Shown one piece after another: positions 17,743-25,046 of a stretch of 64,000 bases of DNA. The position numbers and the translations under genes were made by a program. The number at the start of each line of letters is the position of its first letter. Position 1 is the first letter of the stretch. The notes below the pieces were generated by a model, which was given only the letters and a program-made list of their open reading frames with translations, was not told where the DNA came from and did not search any database. The stretch comes from Robertmurraya sp. FSL R5-0851 (GTDB lineage: Bacteria; Bacillota; Bacilli; Bacillales; Cytobacillaceae): NCBI RefSeq assembly GCF_038002965.1, contig NZ_JBBOOE010000001.1, forward strand, positions 2,027,001-2,091,000, in the 5' to 3' direction.

Positions 17743-18354
17743 CTATTTAGTGATCTTTTTTAGGAAAGACTGCTTCTGGTCCATTAAGATTGATTGGTAT
17801 GGAAGCTCAGGAAATAGAATTCGTTGCATATTTGCCGCATCAATAAATGACCAAAACATATGTGTATATATATCAACATGGATATTTAACTTTAGCTCTC
17901 CCGACTCTTTCCCTTCTTGTAAAATTCTTTTCACTAATTCGAATTTCATATTTTTATGTAATTCATCTAAGGTGGTCATCATGTCAGGATTTCTAGAAGC
18001 GGACAATTGAAAATCAAGCTGTACAAAAAATGCTTCCTTTTGCTCTTCACACATAGGCTCTAGCTGATAATAATGATCAAACAAATAGGCTATTTTTTCA
18101 AGATTTGAAGGAAGGGTCTTAATATGTGATTCGATCGGATCAATTTCTCGAGTGACAATCCCCTTCATAAGCTCTAGGTATATTTCTTCTTTGCTTTTAA
18201 AATAGTTGTAAATCGCTCCTCTTGAAAGGCCTGAGTGTTGAACAAGCTGATCCATTGACGTGATATGATAGCCCTTTTTCGCAAAACAATGCTGTGCACT
18301 CAATAAAATATGATTTCTTCTTTGTCTCTTATGTTCTTCAGATACGATTGGCAT
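17743..18354 (-). CDS. TetR-family regulator, second of a tandem pair
   Basis: 203 residues. The N-terminal HTH (about 10-55) reads ILLSAQHCFAKKGYHITSMDQLVQHSGLSRGAIYNYFKSKEEIY, a canonical TetR DNA-binding domain. The C-terminal helical domain is divergent. GGGAGGGTACT precedes the ATG, and the gene starts 11 bases after the other TetR gene ends. Both begin MPIVSEEHK/YK, so they are tandem paralogues. The effector and target are unknown. Confidence 0.92.
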   Translation of the reverse strand: MPIVSEEHKRQRRNHILLSAQHCFAKKGYHITSMDQLVQHSGLSRGAIYNYFKSKEEIYLELMKGIVTREIDPIESHIKTLPSNLEKIAYLFDHYYQLEPMCEEQKEAFFVQLDFQLSASRNPDMMTTLDELHKNMKFELVKRILQEGKESGELKLNIHVDIYTHMFWSFIDAANMQRILFPELPYQSILMDQKQSFLKKITK

Positions 18355-18365
18355 AGTACCCTCCC

Positions 18366-18974
18366 TTATTCCGACTTTAATTCATCTAAATACATCTCTT
18401 TTAATTCTCTTAACACATCATAATAAGGAAAATCATCATATACCGCATGAAGATTGACTCCATCGATGATCGTCCAAAATCTTTCAGCATAAAGTTGGGA
18501 TGGAATATTTGATTTGAATTCACCCAGCTGTTGTCCTTCTTGAATGATGTCATTTACTAAGGTAACTAATTTTCTTTTTCTTTCATGTAACTGTTGAAGA
18601 AGATCAGGATCCCTTGTACTGTGAAGATTAAATTCGTAGAAAACAACAATATATTCTAACCGATTGCGATCAATGGGGTTTGCCGACAAATAAGCGTTAA
18701 ATAGATAATCCATTTTACTGCTTGCTGTTCGATGTTTGGCAAAGTGTTTATGGTATTGAGCAAAGTTTTTATCTGTTGCACGTGTTAGGAGGTCTAAATA
18801 GATTTCCTCCTTACTTGAAAAGTAATTGTAGATAGCTCCTTTGCTCATACCACAATGGGCCACAATATCATCCATTGTCGCCGTTTGAAAGCCTTTTTTC
18901 GCAAAGCACTCAAACGCACTGTCTAAAATTTGTTCTTTTTTCTCCTCTTTGTACTCCTCGGAAACGATTGGCAT
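18366..18974 (-). CDS. TetR-family regulator, first of a tandem pair
   Basis: 202 residues. TetR HTH at about 10-55 (ILDSAFECFAKKGFQTATMDDIVAHCGMSKGAIYNYFSSKEEIY). The ATG at 18974 is chosen over a start 22 codons upstream because AAAGGAGGAG precedes it and the product then begins MPIVSEE like its neighbour. The 20-bp tandem repeats at 19001-19160 lie directly upstream, where the promoter should be. Confidence 0.92.
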   Translation of the reverse strand: MPIVSEEYKEEKKEQILDSAFECFAKKGFQTATMDDIVAHCGMSKGAIYNYFSSKEEIYLDLLTRATDKNFAQYHKHFAKHRTASSKMDYLFNAYLSANPIDRNRLEYIVVFYEFNLHSTRDPDLLQQLHERKRKLVTLVNDIIQEGQQLGEFKSNIPSQLYAERFWTIIDGVNLHAVYDDFPYYDVLRELKEMYLDELKSE

Positions 18975-19000
18975 AAGCTCCTCCTTTGTTTTTTTGTTGT

Positions 19001-19160
19001 GATTGAATGGTGGATCGCAGATAAATTTTAATAATCGCAAGTAAATTCTGAAAATAGCAAATAAAAATTTTTAATCGCAAATAAATTGTTTGAAACGCAA
19101 GTATTTCCCGATAATCGCAAATAAGTTCTGATTATCGCAAAAATATTAGAAAACAACAAG
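19001..19160. repeat. 20-bp tandem repeats upstream of the tetR pair
   Basis: Seven to eight imperfect units with an exact 20-bp period. CGCAA/CGCAG or a variant ends at 19020, 19040, 19060, 19080, 19100, 19120 and 19140, and a decayed unit follows to 19160. Consensus is RTAAATTNTGATAATCGCAA. They start 27 bp upstream of the TetR start codon. The strict period of about two helical turns would put every unit on the same DNA face. Confidence 0.85.
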
Positions 19161-19231
19161 AAGATTTTTAAGGATTTTTAAAAAATCGTCCCCTCCTGCT
19201 CAAGAACAAGAGGAAAACGATCAAAAACTGC

Positions 19232-20038
19232 TTATAAAAGCTTTAAAATATGATAAACGGCGTGAGAAACTCCATCCTCATCATTTGATTTAGTTACATA
19301 CGTAGCTTTTTCCTTTACTTCATCCGGTGCGTTCTCCATGGCGATGGATGCAGTAGCGATTTCGAACATCGGTAAATCGTTACCTCCATCACCAAATGCG
19401 TAAATCTCAGTAAACACATGATTATGCATCAAAGCATAGCGCTGAATTGCTTTCCCTTTATGAGCTTCTTTTGACATGATTTCAACGTTATTGGGGAAGG
19501 AAGAAGCCAAAGTTAATTCTTCAAAACCGGATAATTGCTCCTTAACGGTTTGAATTCTCTCAAGCTCTTCATAAGAAACTACCGCAATACATTTGAAAAT
19601 CTTCAAATCCTCGATTTGTAAAATATGGTCATAATCGTATGTAAGGAAAAGCTCTTTAAGTTCCTCGTCACTTTTACCTCTTAACCCAGGAAGTGTACAA
19701 GGAAATCCTCCGTGATTTGTATATACCAATATCCCAACAGATAGCTTTCTTAATTCAGTCAGCATTTCCTTATAGACAGGAACAGGTATCGTTGTTTCGT
19801 ATAATAAGGTACCGTCCTTCCCATAAAGCGCAGAACCATTTAACGTTAGGATCGGACAGTTTAGCTCACGAATCGCATTTACTTTCACAACATCAGCATA
19901 AGCTCGTCCTGTATTCAAGATCACCTCTACCCCTTGTTCTTGGAGCTTTCGGATCGTCTTTTCGTTTTCAGCAGATACCTCATGCTCTGAATTGAGCAAA
20001 GTACCATCTAAATCAAGAGCAACACATTTCACACACAT
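19232..20038 (-). CDS. Cof-type HAD-superfamily phosphatase
   Basis: 268 residues. Motif I DLDGTLL (9-15), motif II LTLNGSALY, a Cof-type IIB cap in the middle, and motif IV AFGDGGNDLPMF. Such enzymes hydrolyse sugar phosphates, FMN or pyridoxal phosphate; the substrate cannot be told from sequence. The ATG gives MCVKCVALDLDG; a GTG two codons later is a possible alternative. Confidence 0.92.
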   Translation of the reverse strand: MCVKCVALDLDGTLLNSEHEVSAENEKTIRKLQEQGVEVILNTGRAYADVVKVNAIRELNCPILTLNGSALYGKDGTLLYETTIPVPVYKEMLTELRKLSVGILVYTNHGGFPCTLPGLRGKSDEELKELFLTYDYDHILQIEDLKIFKCIAVVSYEELERIQTVKEQLSGFEELTLASSFPNNVEIMSKEAHKGKAIQRYALMHNHVFTEIYAFGDGGNDLPMFEIATASIAMENAPDEVKEKATYVTKSNDEDGVSHAVYHILKLL

Positions 20039-20104
20039 TCACACCTAACTAAAATTGAATTTTTGTAATATTTTTTAACATATCTTATTTTTACATAAAA
20101 ACGA

Positions 20105-20128
20105 CCACCTATCAATTCGTATAGGTGG
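20105..20128. terminator. Terminator after the anti-sigma gene
   Basis: CCACCTAT/ATAGGTGG with an eight-base loop and T-rich flanks on both sides, 11 bases after the anti-sigma stop codon. Confidence 0.8.
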
Positions 20129-20139
20129 CATTTTTTTAA

Positions 20140-21270
20140 TTATTGGATAGGAAGCCAGTTTACGCACCATATTCCATGTTTATTTTTAGATAATCCGAAC
20201 GATAAGCCAGTGGTTTCTGCTTCTATACTAACGGTTGCAGAAGTTTTATCAATAATATGCTCAAACAAGGTTCCTGCTTTTACTTGTTCTAATAAGCTTG
20301 TGCTAGGGTTTTGCTGTTTGGCAATTAGATAATCCTCATACGTTTCGAACACTCTTAAATATTCTTCATCGTCAATAAAAAGCGAATATTGCGTTTCGTA
20401 ATCCTTCAGTTCCTCCGCATAGAAAAAGAGCTGGAAAACTTCTGATGGGGACAATCCATTTAAAATTTGTTTATCTTTGGTGTCTTTGAATTGTGCATAG
20501 CGATCAAGAAGAACGGTTGGAAGTTCCAGTTTCTGACTTTGATTTATTTGAATATGAAACGGTGTCGATTGAACTTCCGGTTCTTCCGGCAAGACAATTT
20601 CCTTTATACCTACTGTATCTGGTAGCGTTTTTCCTTTTAAATACCTAGCCGTGTAGTTGTCAACTACGAGTGTGACTTCCCCTATATCCATGCGATTGGT
20701 ACCAAGTCCGAACACGGCTTTTAGTTTTCGTTGCTCATTTGATTCGAAAGTAAGGTCTGGATGTCTCCCCGTTTCTACAGGCAATGATTGTAAGGAAAGC
20801 TTATCCGGGGTAAACAAAATTTGATCCGGGCGTTCTGAATCATCTTTATCATAATATTTTAAAGTGCCAGTAATTTGGGCTTCGCCTTGAAAAACAGCAT
20901 GCAATAATCCGTTTTGCTCCCTTTTTGCCCCGTCAGAAGGTCCTTTAGTAAGGAGACGCCAGCCATTTAACACCTCACCATCTTGGAGGTTTGGGTAAAA
21001 CTTTTCTGCATCTGCAACAGTGTTACTTTGTGATGTTTTATTGTTGTTTTCCATATTTGATCCAATGATTCCACCGATAAATAATAAAAATCCCGCAACA
21101 GCAATAGAAGTGACTAACTTTGGAACAAATTGATTAGACTTTTTTGTGCTTTGTATATCTCCAGATCGTATTTTTCGCAGAACTCGTTGTTTTTCTAATT
21201 CTGTGAAAATGGATTTTTCAGAAGCTGTTGTATGAACGGCGTCTTTCACCTGTGTATGAATATCAGCCAT
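20140..21270 (-). CDS. Membrane-anchored anti-sigma factor
   Basis: 376 residues: a short cytoplasmic N-terminus (~55), one membrane helix (LVTSIAVAGFLLFIGGIIG, about 60-78) and a large outside domain. The layout matches RsiX/RsiV-type anti-sigma factors. The ATG at 21270 (AAAGGGGAG upstream) overlaps the sigma gene end by eight bases, so the two are translationally coupled. No zinc HxxxCxxC anti-sigma motif is seen. The assignment rests mainly on coupling to the ECF gene and topology. Confidence 0.8.
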   Translation of the reverse strand: MADIHTQVKDAVHTTASEKSIFTELEKQRVLRKIRSGDIQSTKKSNQFVPKLVTSIAVAGFLLFIGGIIGSNMENNNKTSQSNTVADAEKFYPNLQDGEVLNGWRLLTKGPSDGAKREQNGLLHAVFQGEAQITGTLKYYDKDDSERPDQILFTPDKLSLQSLPVETGRHPDLTFESNEQRKLKAVFGLGTNRMDIGEVTLVVDNYTARYLKGKTLPDTVGIKEIVLPEEPEVQSTPFHIQINQSQKLELPTVLLDRYAQFKDTKDKQILNGLSPSEVFQLFFYAEELKDYETQYSLFIDDEEYLRVFETYEDYLIAKQQNPSTSLLEQVKAGTLFEHIIDKTSATVSIEAETTGLSFGLSKNKHGIWCVNWLPIQ

Positions 21271-21826
21271 GTTGTTCTCCCCTTTCATTGGTTAAGAAGC
21301 GTTTACATCTTTCTTTTCCTCGAAATAGTCTTGTTTTTACCGTTGCTAAAGGAAGGCCGAGTGCTTCACTAATCTCACTGTAAGTAAAATCTTGATAATA
21401 GTGGAGCAAAAAAACTTCTCTGTATTTCACAGGCATGGCCATAATGGCTTTTGTGAGCTCTGACCGCACATCTTTTTGCAAAAGGAGGTCCTCGGGTGAT
21501 TTCTCCCCACTCTGTTTAAAAAAGAATAACTTTTCATTGATTACAAGATTTCGATAATGCCAGCTTTTTAGGTAGTCTTTGCTTTTATTGATGGCTATGG
21601 TGTAAATCCATGTTTTAAAAGATGAGCGATGTTTGAACGATAATAGTTTTTCAAAAACGGTGATAAATACTTCTTGAGTGAGATCACTGGCAACCTCCCA
21701 GTCCTTTACATAGGAGTAGATCATTCGTTTTAACTTGGTTCCATATTCATCCATCACCATTTCAATGATTTTTTCTCGTTCATATATTCCTACAAGGGCT
21801 TGTTCTATTTCTTTCTCTAAACTCAA
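21263..21826 (-). CDS. ECF-type RNA polymerase sigma factor
   Basis: 187 residues. Region 2 at about 25-95 (SDLTQEVFITVFEKLLSF, FKTWIYTIAINKSKDYL) and region 4 at about 125-180 (LTKAIMAMPVKYREVFLLHY, YSEISEALGLPLATVKTRLFRG). TTG start with AAGGAGGGG eight bases upstream. An ECF-type promoter (TGAAAC, 17 bp, CGTC) lies 56 bp upstream, so it probably drives its own operon. Which B. subtilis ECF factor it corresponds to is not clear; the promoter is closest to the SigM/SigV type. Confidence 0.95.
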   Translation of the reverse strand: MSLEKEIEQALVGIYEREKIIEMVMDEYGTKLKRMIYSYVKDWEVASDLTQEVFITVFEKLLSFKHRSSFKTWIYTIAINKSKDYLKSWHYRNLVINEKLFFFKQSGEKSPEDLLLQKDVRSELTKAIMAMPVKYREVFLLHYYQDFTYSEISEALGLPLATVKTRLFRGKERCKRFLTNERGEQHG

Positions 21827-21881
21827 AATATAAGCCCCTCCTTTTTTATAAACTACTAACTTATTTGATTTCCATGCGTTA

Positions 21882-21908
21882 GACGAAGAAGCTAACGAAT
21901 CGGTTTCA
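21882..21908 (-). promoter_or_regulatory. ECF-type promoter of the sigma/anti-sigma operon
   Basis: TGAAAC (21908-21903), 17-bp spacer, CGTC (21885-21882) on the strand coding the sigma factor. This matches the TGAAAC-N16/17-CGTC pattern of Bacillus ECF promoters. Confidence 0.7.
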
Positions 21909-21969
21909 CTTTTTTAAATATAGCATGTAAATTTTTGTTTCTTAGATAAAATAGTTAATCATATCCTTG

Positions 21970-21999
21970 TTGACGGATGTTCCCTTCCCTCTATATGAT
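21970..21999 (+). promoter_or_regulatory. Candidate promoter of the Gfo/Idh oxidoreductase gene
   Basis: TTGACG (21970-21975), 18-bp spacer, TATGAT (21994-21999). Transcription would start near 22006, which makes the ATG at 22005 unusable and supports the TTG at 22035. Confidence 0.5.
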
Positions 22000-22034
22000 G
22001 AAAGATGTACATAAATGGTAAGGGGTGGTATAAG

Positions 22035-22952
22035 TTGAAATTAAAAATTGGAATGGTTGGGCTTGGAAATATAGCACAAAAGGCATATTTGCCTATTCTA
22101 ACTAGAGAGACAGATTGGGAGTTTGTTGGTGCTTTCACCCCGAATAAGGAAAAGAGAGGTTTAATTTGTAAGCAATATCGAATTGAGGATTTTTCAAGTG
22201 TTCATTCAGTGGCTGATGCGTGCGACGCAGTGTTTGTTCATAGTTCCACGGCTACACACTTTGACATCATCTCTACTTTACTTTTAAAAGGCAAGCATGT
22301 ATACGTGGATAAGCCATTAGCGGCTACTCTTGATCAAGCAGAAAAATTGGTGGAGTTGCAACAGACTACAGGCTGTAAATTAATGGTAGGGTTTAATCGT
22401 CGTTTTGCACCTATGTATGTGAAAGCGAAGGAACAATCGAAAGAATTTGCATGGGCGAGATTTGAGAAGCATCGTGCGAATAGTGTTGGGCCACATGATG
22501 TAGAATTTACAATGTTAGATGATTACTTGCATCTTGTGGATACAGTCCGTTGGTTGGCTGATGGTGATCTTACTCTTCAGCATGGAGCCTTACATAAAAA
22601 TGAAAAAAACGAGATGGTTTTTGGACAGCATACGTTCTCCAGAAAAGACGGTATTCAATTGACGACGGCCATGCATCGAAATGCTGGTTCGGGATTGGAG
22701 CAACTGGAGCTTGTAACGAACGGGGCCATTATACGTGTAAAGAATATGAATGTGACTGAGAAGGAAGCTAGTGATACCATCTCTACTTCTTACCCAGGCT
22801 CTTGGGATTCTACTTTGAAACAACGCGGATTTGAAGATGCTATTCATCATTTTATTCATTGTGTTGACCATGATATAACGCCTTCAGTCGATGGTGAAGA
22901 AGCGTTAAAATCACAACAATTAGTCATGAAATTAGTAAACCCCCACTTGTGA
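22035..22952 (+). CDS. Gfo/Idh/MocA-family NAD(P)-dependent oxidoreductase
   Basis: 305 residues. N-terminal Rossmann fold with KIGMVGLGNIAQKAYLP, then the family motif YVDKPLA (about 96-102) and the substrate-binding C-terminal domain. TTG 22035 is preferred to ATG 22005 because AAGGGGTGG precedes it and the protein then begins right at the Rossmann strand. The stop codon falls in the loop of the terminator hairpin. Substrate unknown, probably a sugar or inositol derivative. Confidence 0.9.
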   Translation: MKLKIGMVGLGNIAQKAYLPILTRETDWEFVGAFTPNKEKRGLICKQYRIEDFSSVHSVADACDAVFVHSSTATHFDIISTLLLKGKHVYVDKPLAATLDQAEKLVELQQTTGCKLMVGFNRRFAPMYVKAKEQSKEFAWARFEKHRANSVGPHDVEFTMLDDYLHLVDTVRWLADGDLTLQHGALHKNEKNEMVFGQHTFSRKDGIQLTTAMHRNAGSGLEQLELVTNGAIIRVKNMNVTEKEASDTISTSYPGSWDSTLKQRGFEDAIHHFIHCVDHDITPSVDGEEALKSQQLVMKLVNPHL

Positions 22953-22967
22953 AATGTGGGGGTTTTT
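22938..22967 (+). terminator. Terminator of the oxidoreductase gene
   Basis: AACCCCCAC/GTGGGGGTT with a nine-base loop and TTTTT. It overlaps the end of the coding sequence. Confidence 0.9.
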
Positions 22968-23000
22968 CATTGAATTAATTAATAGGAGATATTTGAAATA

Positions 23001-23537
23001 CTATTGGTCTCGCAATGTTCGAATTTCTTCTGCCCATTGTGTGGCAAGTTGTGCCAACTCAGAAACAAGTTCTTGTTTTCCTTCTTGGTATCGATGATGT
23101 GCATCGGGATATTGGTTAGCTAGTTCCAGCTTTTTTTGTTTGTATCTGGCAGCTTGTTTCGGGTGTTGTAGTAAATACCTTTTAAAGTCTAGGTGGAAAT
23201 TAATCTGGTTATCTCCTTCTTGAAAAACATGGACATGATGAGTACGATGGTCTCCACCCTTTTGAAAGAAACGTCTCCCAGGTATCCCGTTTTCTCCTTT
23301 TGCTTCGTATCCGAGTTCAAGCATGGATGTGTTTAAACGGTCAACTCTGGATATGTCATGAACGGCTATCAATATGTCGATGATAGGTTTAGCGTAACCA
23401 ATTGTTTTAATGGAGGTGCTTCCTATGTGGTGAATGTCAATCACGTTATCTTGAAAGATTTGTTTGAGAAGTCCCGCCTCTTTTTCAAATTCGCTAGCCC
23501 ATTCTTCCGACCATGGTACGATATTTGTTTTACGCAT
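23001..23537 (-). CDS. GrpB-family (UPF0157) nucleotidyltransferase-fold protein
   Basis: 178 residues. IHHIGSTSIKTIGYAKPIIDILI is the GrpB family signature, a nucleotidyltransferase-like GS...D/ExD pattern. Also seen fused to dephospho-CoA kinase in some bacteria. The activity is not established. Twenty bases downstream of the membrane protein gene at 23557 on the same strand, so probably co-transcribed with it. Confidence 0.85.
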   Translation of the reverse strand: MRKTNIVPWSEEWASEFEKEAGLLKQIFQDNVIDIHHIGSTSIKTIGYAKPIIDILIAVHDISRVDRLNTSMLELGYEAKGENGIPGRRFFQKGGDHRTHHVHVFQEGDNQINFHLDFKRYLLQHPKQAARYKQKKLELANQYPDAHHRYQEGKQELVSELAQLATQWAEEIRTLRDQ

Positions 23538-23556
23538 AAAATGAATCCGTCCTTTT

Positions 23557-24006
23557 TTACGAGCTTGCAGTCATGATCCCAACAATTGAAATGATGGGGA
23601 TGGCAGAAAGCAGCGCTGCACCGATAAAAAATAATGTATTTATCATTCCTACTGCTTGTTGATTCATCCTTGGAGATCCCATTATATCCCTTCTGATACG
23701 AAGAAGAGAAACCATTGCAACGACCAATATTCCAATAATAACTACGAGTGGAACGATAATATTTTTCTCAACTACCTGACCAATTAAAGTAAATGCATAA
23801 ACGATGATCAAAATAGGGATTGCTTCAGCTATTGCCACTTGAATAAAAAACTTTGTTTGCACTGCTTGCATCGTATTCAGGTCTAGGTGTTCTCCTTTTT
23901 CTACTTTGTCTTGGACCTGTTGCATCATTTTGTTAAAGGCAAAAGAAATACCCACTACAGCTATTGCGGATGCAAGAACAAATAACCAGGAAGCACTCAT
24001 CTTCAT
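23557..24006 (-). CDS. Four-helix membrane protein with rotor-ring (ATPase c-subunit)-like repeats
   Basis: 149 residues forming two helical hairpins. Helix 2 reads IQVAIAEAIPILIIVYAF, strongly like the ion-binding helix of F/V-type c subunits (AlvEAlPI). Helix 4, IGAALLSAIPIISIVGI, looks like the same helix with Ser in place of the carboxylate. Such duplicated c subunits with a single acidic site occur in V-type rotors. No ATPase genes surround it, so a rotor role is doubtful. It could be an independent membrane protein derived from that fold. Similarity is judged by eye only. Confidence 0.65.
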   Translation of the reverse strand: MKMSASWLFVLASAIAVVGISFAFNKMMQQVQDKVEKGEHLDLNTMQAVQTKFFIQVAIAEAIPILIIVYAFTLIGQVVEKNIIVPLVVIIGILVVAMVSLLRIRRDIMGSPRMNQQAVGMINTLFFIGAALLSAIPIISIVGIMTASS

Positions 24007-24027
24007 CTCTCCTCTAAGTCGAAGTTA

Positions 24028-24053
24028 AAGGGTGCAACGAATCTTGCACCCTT
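24028..24053. terminator. Terminator between two minus-strand genes
   Basis: AAGGGTGCAA/TTGCACCCTT with a six-base loop, eight bases after the stop of the small His-rich protein gene. The U run is short on the minus strand and better on the plus strand. Confidence 0.7.
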
Positions 24054-24061
24054 TTTCCATT

Positions 24062-24283
24062 TTATAACTTATCAAGCTCATACTCAATTTGATTGACTCT
24101 TTTTGCATTTCCTTCAGCCATATTATGTAATCTTATTTTAAGTTCATGGTCTTCATGGACCGCTTCTGCGGTAATAGCGTATGTGCGTAAAAGCTGATTT
24201 TCAAGTTCAAGAGTTTCTTCTAAAGTTTGTTTTAGAGTTTTTCGATTCATTGAATCTTCTCCATGGTCATGATCGTGCTTCAC
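24062..24283 (-). CDS. Small helical protein with a His/Asp-rich N-terminus
   Basis: 73 residues from the GTG at 24283, which has AGGAGGA seven bases upstream; the more distal ATG has no ribosome site. The start MKHDHDHGED could bind metal. The rest is a two-helix segment (LEETLELENQLLRTYAITAEAVHEDHELKIRLHNMAE). Not recognised as a named family; the helical part faintly recalls ferritin-like or DUF-type helical proteins. Confidence 0.65.
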   Translation of the reverse strand: MKHDHDHGEDSMNRKTLKQTLEETLELENQLLRTYAITAEAVHEDHELKIRLHNMAEGNAKRVNQIEYELDKL

Positions 24284-24449
24284 ACAATATTCCTCCTCAT
24301 TAGAAACTGATATTAGTATGGACATCCTTAGCCTACTTATACAGTATTGTCTAGTGAAGCACTTATGTAGAAGCGTGATATCTTTCTGATAGCATGGCGT
24401 AGCACCTTTCTATATTTGGATTGCTCTTTACTTTTGGCAATAAAACGGT

Positions 24450-24479
24450 TATATTATCATTATCAATAGTGATAATATA
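24450..24479 (+). promoter_or_regulatory. Inverted repeat, likely operator of the HTH regulator
   Basis: Perfect 10-bp arms TATATTATCA (24450-24459) and TGATAATATA (24470-24479) with a 10-bp spacer, ending 22 bp before the start codon. Autoregulation is the simplest reading. The left part also contains GATAATGATAAT on the other strand, two-thirds of a Fur box, so Fur is an alternative. Confidence 0.6.
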
Positions 24480-24500
24480 TAAAAAAAGGAGCCAGCTTAT

Positions 24501-25034
24501 ATGAGTGAATCAAAAGCAGATGTCATCTTACACCCTGTTCGCATGAGAATCATCCAGTCGCTTGTTAGCGAGCCCTTAACTGTTCAACAAATGAAGGAAC
24601 GTATGCCAGACATTCCTCAAGCGACCCTTTATCGTCATTTAAAAAAACTATTTGAATCCAAAATTGTTTTTGTAGTAGATGAGCAACAAATTCGGGGAAC
24701 GGTAGAAAAATGGTATGCCCTTCAACCTAAAGAAGCGAACTTAGGGACTGACGATTTAGCCAACTATAGTAAAGAACAATACATGGCCCTTTTCATGAAG
24801 TATATCGCTAATATCATGGCTGAATATGAACGGTATGTTTCACAGGAAAAGGTAGACTTTGTAAAGGATGGAGTTTCATTACGCCAAGCTTCCCTTTATT
24901 TATCTGACGAAGAGTTCACTTCCCTCCTTCAAGAGCTCGGTCAAGTGTATTCTAAAGTTCTAACGAATAAGCAAGCATCAAATAGAAGGAAACGAACATT
25001 TGCTAATATCATCATACCAGAACCAAATGAGTAG
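24501..25034 (+). CDS. ArsR-like winged-helix transcriptional regulator
   Basis: 177 residues. N-terminal winged HTH (about 5-75): HPVRMRIIQSLVSEPLTVQQMKERMPDIPQATLYRHLKKLFESKIV. The C-terminal helical half is probably for dimerisation or ligand. AAGGAG lies eight bases before the ATG, and an inverted-repeat operator lies just upstream. It ends 12 bases before the hydrolase gene, forming a regulator-enzyme operon, so the hydrolase is the likely target. Confidence 0.9.
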   Translation: MSESKADVILHPVRMRIIQSLVSEPLTVQQMKERMPDIPQATLYRHLKKLFESKIVFVVDEQQIRGTVEKWYALQPKEANLGTDDLANYSKEQYMALFMKYIANIMAEYERYVSQEKVDFVKDGVSLRQASLYLSDEEFTSLLQELGQVYSKVLTNKQASNRRKRTFANIIIPEPNE

Positions 25035-25046
25035 GGAGAGATGTGT

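Noticed and set aside
19001..19160. CRISPR array
   Set aside because: The 20-bp units are contiguous and imperfect, with no unique spacers between them, and no cas genes are in the window.
20140..21826. Assignment of the ECF pair as SigX/RsiX
   Set aside because: Lengths are similar, but the promoter (CGTC) and sequence do not clearly fit SigX; left without a gene symbol.
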